From Bolinopsis microptera (Eukaryota; Ctenophora; Tentaculata; Lobata; Bolinopsidae), in the NCBI RefSeq assembly GCF_026151205.1, contig NC_087076.1:8470902-8534901 (forward strand): a DNA stretch of 64,000 nt. The letters run 5' to 3'. Every line of letters starts with the position of its first letter. Position 1 is the first letter of the stretch. The notes under the pieces were generated by a model that saw nothing but the letters and a program-made list of their open reading frames with translations, had not been told where the DNA came from and ran no database searches. Below are positions 55,911 through 64,000 of this stretch, one piece after another. The position numbers and the translations under genes are program-made.

Positions 55911-58556
55911 ATGCTACCACTAACTGCATGTCATGTTGTAATCTTAGTGTCATTGTTTTGCACATTTAATTGTTTATGTAGTGTAAAGGAGCTGACTTAT
56001 AGCACAGGGAGCAAGGTCACAGCGTTCGGACCTCCGGGTAAGCTTATATCGTTTAGTGATCACGTAATGTTAACTGATTGTTAAAAGCACATTCAGAGCC
56101 CTGAACAAAAACTGTAAACTAGAACTATAATCCTTAGTTTCCTCTGTTATAGAGGTGATACCAGGCACCTGAACACTAAACAGTATTAAACTGCTACTAT
56201 CCTAGGAAAGTTCAGAGCAGTAAGTAATGGTGATGTGTTAAGTCTGCCTGGAGGAGAAGTAGAGCTGGTAGAGGAAGGAATGTACCAGTGTAACGGTAAA
56301 GACGAGTGGACCAAGATATCCAAACTAGTGGGGGTTTTCTATAAACTTTACACTGTTCCAGCACGACCAGTGCTGACAGAGGAGATGTGTAAGGAGCAGG
56401 GAGGGGGGCTCGCTACTGTATACAACACCAGGATCAACAACGTCATGGCTGGTTTATACTTACTATTTTTCATCATTTAAATATATCTATCTATTTTACT
56501 TTAGTCTTACACCTTATTTCACCAAGGTTAGTGCCCAAGATCCGTTTATATTGAAGTCTAAATTTAACATAATCATGATGAGTGATGACCTCATATCAGC
56601 GGTTATGAAGGACAGTGAGGTTAACGTTGCACTGATTGGGATATCAGACTCTAAAGAGGAAGGGAAGTGGGTGTGGAGATCAGGGTACATCACTGAAACT
56701 GAACGCATAAGTAGAAACGCAGCGCAGAAAGACACAATACCAGGTGGGAACATCAATTTGCATTTCGCCATTTTACTTTTTGTCAAATCAAGGTTGAGGG
56801 TGAAACTAAAATTCTGAGTTCTATTTCAAACACACTGTGCTCCAGGACCCAGGTGCCATATTACTAAATCTCTGCAGGACTAGAAGACTCCTCGCCTGAT
56901 AATATGGTCCGTTACACTGGTTTCACAAACTGGCAGACAGGACAGCCTAATAACTGGGGGCGTGGTGAGGATTATTGTGTCATGACCTCCTTCCCGGGGG
57001 CTTACGGGAAGTGGTACGATATCGGGCCACCAAACCCTACCTCTCCCCTAGTCATAAACCCTGTCACCAGACGTCCTTTTAGCCCTCTGAGGGTGCCGTT
57101 CTGGTGTCAGCTTGAACTGACAGATTATCAGAGCAATGTAAAGCTGGAGAAGGGAGATGGTGAGAGTAATGGTGTGCTTATCATAGAGACAGAACCAGAC
57201 GTGTGGTCAGCAGTTTGCTTTGATGAGTTCTCACTCGCAGCTGCAAGTGTGGTGTGTAAGAGTATGGGATATGTGTCAGGGGAGTACAGTGAGTATAATG
57301 GTGTACAAGAGTACAGTGTTACTATAAGCAAGGTAGAGTGTGAAGGACAGGAGGAATCATTATTGGACTGTGCTCAATCTGACTCTCAAACTTACTGTGT
57401 TATACCTGTCTGGATACAGTGCTATGAGGACTGTCCTGCTGGGACACATCTGGATAGTGTCTGTAACTTGTGTCCAGTAGGGAGGTACAGTGATAAGAGG
57501 GGAGCTGTACAATGTGATGAGTGTGAGGTTGGGTTCTATCAAGACCAAGAGGGAGGGATTAGTTGTAAGCAGTGTCCAGGAGGTAGAATGACACGGAGAA
57601 AAGGCAGCATATCAGTTGAAGAGTGTGTGGTCCTTGAATCTAAGCCAGCTAACTGTGGAGTGAGCAATTATATTGACTATAATAGCGCACGTATCATAGG
57701 GGGTACTGAGGCACTTGCAGGTGAGTTTCCTTGGCATGTTACCATAAACTTAAGAGGGAAAGTGGTGTGTGGAGGAACGCTAATATCCAGCGACACAGTT
57801 GTCACAGCAGCACATTGTCTACACAAAGCGACTACCAAGAGCAAACGTATCTGTCACTCCGCTCCTTCATTCAGAAGGTTTAGTACTGTACTGAAACAAG
57901 ACAACATTCAACTGAATCCTAAAGATTGGTCTGATGCTGCCCCTTGTGAGTGGTTTGATAAGGAGATGATGTCTGTCACTGCAGGAGCCACAGACAGAAC
58001 AAATGACAAAACACAGACAAAACAAGTGGACAAAGGATATGTGTCACCACGTTACATCTACACCCTGTCCACTTCACAACACAATGACATAGCAGTGCTC
58101 AAACTAAAATCTCCCTTTACCCTCAACATTAAAGTGTCATCTGTGTGTCTCCCTGACGCTAATACTCCTTTAAACGAAGGCAAAATACTCACCATCACTG
58201 GATTTGGAGTCACTCAGCTCCCATCTTTTACACTAGCAAGCAAGCTAATGAAAGCGAATGTACCTGTTGAGAACTCAGAAGTGTGCAACCAGTATATGAG
58301 AGGGGAGGTGTCTGCAAGGATGGTGTGTGCAGGGTCTAAGGATGGCGGAGTAGACAGCTGTCAGGGTGATAGTGGAGGTCCTTTATTAGATGTTTCAATG
58401 AGTAGGTACAACAAACAAAGGTACAGTCTGGTTGGGGTAGTGAGTTGGGGGATTGGTTGTGCAAATAAGAACAGGTTTGGTGTGTACACTGATGTAAGGA
58501 AATTTCTAAAATTCATAGATGATGCAAGAAGAGGTGGTATTGTGCCTGTGATCTGA
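55911..58556 (+). CDS. Secreted C-type lectin / SRCR / cysteine-rich / trypsin mosaic serine protease
   Basis: Four exons, 55911-56037, 56206-56451, 56540-56743 (acceptor least sure) and 56878-58556, phase-consistent, about 751 aa. Exon 1 encodes a signal peptide. Exons 2-4 spell a C-type lectin fold (CKEQGGGLATV, IGISDSKEEGKWVW, NWQTGQPNNWGRGEDYC...FWC). An SRCR domain follows (VWSAVCFDEF...VVCKSMGY...ECEGQEESLLDC), then a TNFR/ephrin-receptor-like repeat (CPAGTHL...CPVGRYSD...CPGG). Last is an S1 protease: cleavage site RIIGG, TAAHC, HNDIAVL, GDSGGPL. Aspartate before SCQGDSGG (chymotrypsin position 189) and SWG predict trypsin-like cleavage after Arg/Lys. The layout suggests a zymogen recruited by glycans, as in innate immunity or coagulation-like cascades (inference). 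Confidence 0.9.
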
Positions 58557-58563
58557 AGGGGGG

Positions 58564-58604
58564 CAGTGGCATGACGTAACATGCAACGTTACGTCATGCC
58601 ACTG
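58564..58604. other. Perfect 17-bp-arm hairpin just after the protease stop
   Basis: CAGTGGCATGACGTAAC, a 7-base loop, then the exact complement, starting 8 bases after the stop codon. It falls in the 3' UTR, so the mRNA would carry this stem-loop. CAGTGGC is also a hAT-type tip, as in the MITE at 59,908, so it may be a collapsed MITE. Confidence 0.75.
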
Positions 58605-59080
58605 GAATAAATCCCTTATTTTTAGGGGGAAATTGTAACTTTCCCCTTTTACTGTCATGAAAAGAAAATTTCAGCTATATACAGACCTGAAACTAAGGCT
58701 TGTCTTTTGTAGCGTAAATTGTTTGCTCGATGACTGAGGCCAATATCTAAACAAGTAACAACCTATTTTTAAAACTACTAAAAAAGTTTTAAGTACATTT
58801 CACATTTATCTATTTCCTGATCTTCATTTCGAAAAATAAGTTCTTACTACTACATGGTTTATTTGAGTTAATAATGTTAAACGGAAGAAGCAAATGTGTT
58901 ATAGTGAAAAGCTATATCATCACCTCCCAAGTAAAAGGGTATATGATCTCTAAAAAGTTCATTTTGAGATGATCAGTAAAAACTGTTTGTTGCTTACAAT
59001 TAAGGACTAAGAAACAATTTCCTGTCGCATAGGCAAGTGTTCTGGGTGAAATATTGGACAAAATATTTATTTTCAGTTAA

Positions 59081-59791
59081 GGGGGCCGGGGGGGGTCTTC
59101 ATCAAAATTCTCTCGAAATTGACTTTATAGTTGTTTCTGGTAGAAGGGAGTGATATCTACCAGCTGCTTTTGGTCCCATGGAAAAATATTGTTCCTAGCC
59201 GAAATTATCGCCGGTCTAAGGTCAGCTCTTATGTGTAATTGTATTGCGCGAGCGATTTTCAATCGCAAATTCTGAAAATCGAGTCTAACAATCTATCTTC
59301 TCCTACATTTTTTGAGCAATCACCCTGAAACTTTCAGGATATGTTCTAGGGACCATTTAAAAGATAGGCCTTTAAAAATTTTTATTCAATTTTGAAAATC
59401 TTGGACCTCGTTTAAATGTTACGATTTTTTCAGGTCCAAGATTTTCAAAATTGAATAAAATTTTTTTAAAGGCCTATCTCAAAATTTTGGCTCAATCAAA
59501 TCTTTTAAATGGTCCCTAGAACATCTGAAAGTTTCAGAGTGATTGCTCAAAAAATGTAGGAGAAGATAGATTTTTAGACTCGATTTTCAGAATTTGCGAT
59601 TGAAAATCGCTCGCGCAATACAATTACACATAAGAGCTGACCTTAGACCGGCGATAATTTCGGCTAGGAACAATATTTTTCCATGGGACCAAAAGCAGCT
59701 GGTAGATATCACTCCCTTCTACCAGAAACAACTATAAAGTCAATTTCGAGAGAATTTTGATGAAGACCCCCCCCCCCCCCCCCCGGCCCCC
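59081..59791. mobile_element. TTAA foldback element (piggyBac-like MITE), second copy
   Basis: 711 bp, palindromic throughout, same family as 20,070-20,797 (shared GTATTGCGCGAGCGATTTT, TCTTCTCCTACATTTTTTGA, AAAATCTTGGACCTCG). TTAA at 59,077-59,080 and 59,792-59,795. It differs from the first copy at many positions, so it is not a recent sister. Confidence 0.9.
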
Positions 59792-59907
59792 TTAAACATC
59801 TCTATAATGAATCTTAAAAATGGGATAGTAGATGAACATATACCCTTTTGAATAAACTTTCTCAAGTTATACCCTTTTAAGCTGCTATAATAAAATGTGG
59901 ATTTATC

Positions 59908-60193
59908 CAGTGGCGTAATGAAGGGCCCCACTGACCCTGCTGTTCGGGGGGGGCGCCCTGTTAGGGGGCGCCGAATGGTTGTTTGAATGTGGGACGATTT
60001 CGAAAACTTAACTAAAGCACTAGCAAAACTGCGCGTTTTGCTAGCTAGATACACACTTTTTTAGAGATTTTACCGGCGTATCCTCTAAAATCACCTAATT
60101 TGTTCAATTTTAGGGAGGGGCACCAAAAGGGGAGGGGCGCCAACAGGGGGTCGCTTTTTCGGCGGGGTGCCAACAGGTAACGTTACGCCACTG
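59908..60193. mobile_element. hAT-type MITE, 286 bp
   Basis: Ends CAGTGGCGTAA and TTACGCCACTG. Perfect 8-bp duplication GATTTATC at 59,900-59,907 and 60,194-60,201. GC-rich GGCGCC interior, non-coding. Confidence 0.9.
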
Positions 60194-60508
60194 GATTTAT
60201 CATAATATGGGGTATATATCAACATAATATACCCTTTTATTTATTATTAATTGTTTGCTAGATGATTTCTGCACAATCATGCAACATCAAAATGTCATTT
60301 AATTATGCAACACATCGTTTTGATAATAAGGGATCTAAAACGATCACTGTCAGTTTTTCATAACATGGAGGGGGTTCTTGAAACATATAAGTGATACAAA
60401 CGTTCTGCAACATTCATAATCGGTCTAAAAGCGAGAAATTAGAAAGCCTCCCGAAAGGAGGTAAGTGCAGTTACTTTCTTTCACAGATCTTTCACGGATC
60501 TTTTATCT

Positions 60509-60551
60509 GAGAAAAGGAAGTAAGTCCGGACTTACTTCCTTCTCTCAGAAA
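60509..60551. repeat. Near-perfect palindrome with dispersed half-sites
   Basis: CTGAGAAAAGGAAGTAAGTC is followed at once by its near-complement. Half-sites (ACTTACTTCCTT plus TCTGAGA) recur at about 60,590-60,610 and 60,700-60,722, so this may be part of a degraded foldback element spanning about 60,450-60,725. Confidence 0.6.
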
Positions 60552-60904
60552 TTATTAAGGCAAAACCGGACATAGTTTTTTAAACTCATGGTACTTACTT
60601 CCTTGAGAATTGCATGCAACAATGTTTTGATACGTTAATATGTAGCTTATGTTTCTACTAAAAATGTTGATACCAATATTGCCATATTTCGAAAAATTGG
60701 ACTTACTTCCTTTTCTGAGAAAACAGCGGTACACCTGTATAGTATACCGTTTTGTTGACGATTATTCTGTCAAAGGGCCCGATATGGAGACAATTAGAAA
60801 GGTTGCATTTTGTGATATGCCCCTTTTAAATTAGCAATTATACAAAAGTATACCTATATCTACAAATAGAAGGGGTATATTTTGAGATGTACCCCTTTGA
60901 CATT

Positions 60905-61005
60905 ACATTTACCTGACCATGTGCTTTCGCGCCACTTGCACTGCGGGGGCGCCAGGTCAGCGGGTGCACTACTGCAAGCACAAGGACTCTGATAGAGCAA
61001 GACTG
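60905..61005 (+). repeat. Dispersed GC-rich repeat, copy A
   Basis: Shares CATGTGCTTTCGC, CACTGCGG and GGCTCTG-to-AGAGCAAG blocks with 62,160-62,285. Also related to the inverted copy at 61,868-61,965. Possibly a short interspersed element or MITE; no promoter boxes could be confirmed. Confidence 0.5.
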
Positions 61006-61705
61006 AAGACATTACAATTTGCAAATTCTTATAGCATATAGAAAGGGTACACCTCAAGTTATATCCTTTCTACTTCTCTATTTGATATAAAATTCTAAAA
61101 TGTGAAACGTGGAGAAAGGGTATATTTCAAAATATATCCTGTCTAATTGCATGAATCTAAGTATATTTATTAACCATTTAAATGGATCTAAGTTGATTTA
61201 TATCTTTTCTAAAAATCAAGCTTATCCCAATTTTGTATTTCGTCAAATGATTCTCATATTTTGGTAATAGTTGACCCTTGGTACAAGGACTCCAAAAAAG
61301 GACTCAAATAAAAAAGGTTATATTTTGATTTATACCATTTATGCGACAAAAAAGCCTCTAAAAGTGACACAAAAGTGACACCGATTTATATGTATGATTT
61401 ATTTTATTGTACTTTGTGTTATAGTAGTGAGGGGGAACTGAGCAATATTCAAGCTTTTGTTTTTTTGGCTATAATACAGGCTAAGACTACAACACACTAA
61501 CCAATTTAATACTTTTAATTTTGCATTTTTAATAAGTATAAAATGGCATGCATTTAAACTAAACATTTGGAGTTTGAAAAATTGAAAATAAATAACAAAT
61601 AAATTTTAAGTTCAAAATTGTTTGATATAAAACATTTATAAGCACCAATAATGCGTAAAATAATAACAAATTTAATAAATTGACTGTTAATTGGATTTGA
61701 AATTT

Positions 61706-61812
61706 AACCGAGTTCAACTCGTCGACAAATATTTTACGAGTATCACCCGTTAAGTGTTAACGGGTGATATTTGTAAAACATTTGTTTGACCGTCGACGAG
61801 TCCAACTCGGCG
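61706..61812. repeat. Small foldback repeat
   Basis: CCGAGTT-AACTCGTCGAC at the left pairs with GTCGACGAGT-AACTCGG at the right, and inside it ATCACCCGTTAA pairs with TTAACGGGTGAT. About 105 bp, non-coding. Confidence 0.7.
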
Positions 61813-61867
61813 CGTGTCCTGGTAGCTGTTACATATTTACAATACAAGTTAAGTGTCACTCAAAATT

Positions 61868-61965
61868 TGCTCTAACCAGAGCCCTCTCGCTTGCAGTAGC
61901 GCGCGACCGCCGAAGGCGACAAAGGAGGAATATATTCTACTTGTGAAACAAGCGCGTCACGCAGT
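61868..61965 (-). repeat. Dispersed GC-rich repeat, copy B (inverted)
   Basis: Reverse complement matches 62,186-62,283 (GCGCTTGTTTCACAAG, GGGCTCTGG, AGAGCAA). With copy C it forms an inverted pair separated by about 220 bases. Confidence 0.55.
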
Positions 61966-62159
61966 ACACGTATACACATGGCTAATTGGCTATGTGAAAC
62001 TCAAAATAATGACTGAACATGAATGATGAAAGTTTTTATACATATTTGATTTTGTAAATGTCTGATGTTATGTGTAAATCCTTTCCAGCTCGTAGTGCAG
62101 TGACCCAATAAATACAAAATAGTGCTACAATCTGTAGTAGTGTTAATATTCACTTATAA

Positions 62160-62285
62160 TAAGCATGTGCTTTCGCACCACCAACCACTGCGGACACGCT
62201 TTGCGCTTGTTTCACAAGTTTAGTACCGCTGGGAGGCGGGCGCGCGCCACGGCAAGCGCAAGGGCTCTGGATAGAGCAAGTGTTG
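62160..62285 (+). repeat. Dispersed GC-rich repeat, copy C
   Basis: Full-length match to copies A and B; GC-rich against an AT-rich background. Confidence 0.55.
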
Positions 62286-62496
62286 CTACAGTATTTACTA
62301 TTTGTCCCTTGTTAATTGTTAATGGACTTACCCAGCGCGCTACTACGTAGCGACTTGCCTCGAGCTATTTCGAGAAGAAAGCGGCGCGCGCTACTTCGAA
62401 GAAATTTGGATGAGGAGTAACATTGAACATAAAACATCTGTCAAATACAGTATACACATTTCACATTTGCATATGGACACGTTCAAAAAAAGGTGG

Positions 62497-64000
62497 CACT
62501 AGAGATTGATTTTTTTAAATGCGTTTTTAAAATAGTCATTGTTCTTTGTTGGTTGATATATCTATCTATACCTTTAGAAATTCGATTAAATTTCATGATC
62601 CTGAAATCACGGAGTCTCTAGTGCTTATATCACAGGAGTTATCGTTATTTGTGTGCCAATGATTCAAATATCACACAATTAGAAATGCAAGATGAATCAA
62701 CACTAGATAATCTGAAAAGTACTATTCACAAAGACGCCAAAATTGATATGGTGATTATAATGCATGTAAGGAATGGAATGTCTTATCTGAAATTGTTATT
62801 GGTGCCAAAATGATTCAAAAATCACAACTTAAACGTTGGAAATGAGCCTATTTTGAGCAGTGATTATTGAATCATCTTACGTTTTTATTGGCTTTCTATC
62901 ATTTTTTAGGGTACAAAATAGTATTAAATAGTATTAAAACCAGTTAATATGATTCAAAAATCACATTTTCGTTAAAGGTGCGCTATTAAGTCACACTATA
63001 GTAAGTCTTAAATTAAGTGCACGATATGACAATTTATCTCCATTCTATGATTCTTATTATGTGATTTTTGAATCCATGTCTAAGCTTATACCATATTGAA
63101 GGCCTTTGAGTGATAATTTTTGATCTGGGTGCTTAAATGATTCAAAAATCACACAAATCTGGCTACCAAATATGTAATTTCCTTTAAAGTGTGATAATTG
63201 AATCATATGTAATGTTCAAGTTGTAATGACATTTTGAAAGGAAAGGTAATGAATCGATAATCACATTTCAAAAATCCGATTAAGTATTATATGTTACTGA
63301 TATGATTCATTTGTCACATTATGGCGACAAAATTATCATGGCTTGAGTAGTAAAAGTACTTGCCTAGTTTACTCAGTTTAAAATCAGCGTTTTGTGATTA
63401 TTGATTCCACTATTACTCTAATAACGAACTTCTCCATGACCATAAACAAGTGTCACAACAAATTACTGCAGATTTACTATGAATACCAACCTGATATAGA
63501 GCCAAAAAGTGATACATTCCCCTGATACAGCATAATTTCAATACATGCTCATTTATGTGATTTTTGACTCATTATGGCACTTTTAACCATCTAAATTCTC
63601 TAAATAATAGTTAGCACGATATAATTGTGATTGATAGAGTTCATTGTTACAATCGTTCCGTTGATATTCATATCACATTCACCATTCTAAAACACTTAGT
63701 CAGAATTAACCCTGTGTGTGATAATTGCATCGTAACTCCACATTTAACCAGTGATACTTTGCACTTTTAACACTCAACTATCTCAAAAAGGTTCAATAAT
63801 CACATTGAGAAGCAGGACACACTCACAGAATGTAAATTCATCATTAGAGGTGCAAGAAATGAATATTTTGTGATTTCTGGCTCATATCTGCACAATTAAC
63901 AGATATAAAGAGATGAATGACTTAATTATGTGATATTTGAATCTTTTTGGACCACATATTAAAATTTGGTTAACTTTCATAGCATACTCCTTGAGATACA
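62497..64000. mobile_element. Probable end of a CACTA (EnSpm)-type transposon with subterminal repeats; runs off the window
   Basis: Begins CACTAGAGATTGATTTTTTT. An inverted piece of the tip (TCTCTAGTGC) occurs at about 62,613. From about 62,596 to the window end, a 16-bp motif, consensus TGATTCAAAAATCACA, recurs at least 16 times in both orientations 50-110 bp apart. Short motifs in both orientations near the ends are a known trait of CACTA elements. The other end and any transposase lie outside the window, so the family is provisional. Confidence 0.45.

Noticed and set aside
62497-64000. CRISPR-like pattern of repeats and unique spacers
   Set aside because: Repeats are only about 16 bp, diverged, in both orientations and unevenly spaced, in clearly eukaryotic DNA with no cas genes. 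A transposon subterminal array explains it better.

Overview
The window is animal genomic DNA: AT-rich, intron-bearing genes with GT-AG splice sites in consistent phase, intronless rhodopsin-type GPCRs, LINE debris and many short DNA-transposon relatives. The gene set (C-type lectin/SRCR/trypsin mosaic protease, ABCA transporters, ricin-domain glycosyltransferase, NERD-helicase) fits an early-branching metazoan such as a cnidarian. That placement is inference; nothing here names a species.

Layout. 0-5 kb: an unrecognised gene end, then a two-exon type II glycosyltransferase (about 536 aa) whose intron holds a dead reverse-transcriptase element. 5.4-11.8 kb, minus strand: the 3' half of an ABCA transporter (end of the extracellular domain, second membrane domain, a frameshifted second ATPase domain, C-terminus). 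11.84-55.40 kb: a giant imperfect inverted duplication. The left arm is about 11,840-30,994, the right arm about 43,932-55,398, and the spacer about 12.9 kb. Each arm carries the 5' half of an ABCA transporter (13 exons, first membrane domain only), GPCR gene(s) antisense inside its eighth intron, and a convergent NERD-nuclease/SF1-helicase gene. The left arm is longer because it has a 4.6-kb satellite-filled foldback transposon (8-bp target duplication), a 728-bp TTAA foldback element, and a second GPCR plus a hAT-type MITE. The right arm shows the empty site of the first two. The spacer holds LINE pieces, a regulatory-looking CRE/E-box cluster, and about 6 kb of compositionally foreign, increasingly C-poor sequence that may be an assembly problem or something odd. 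55.9-58.6 kb: a secreted lectin-SRCR-serine protease gene. 58.6-64 kb: transposon relatives, ending in what looks like one end of a CACTA-type element with a long array of a 16-bp motif in both orientations.

The main story is structural. A large palindrome appears to have split an ABCA gene: the left edge lies about 70 bp upstream of the first surviving 3'-half exon, and both arm copies of the 5' half stop before any ATPase domain. Later arm-specific insertions give clean before/after pictures of several mobile elements. Whether the palindrome is real or two haplotypes joined head to head by the assembler is the key open question.
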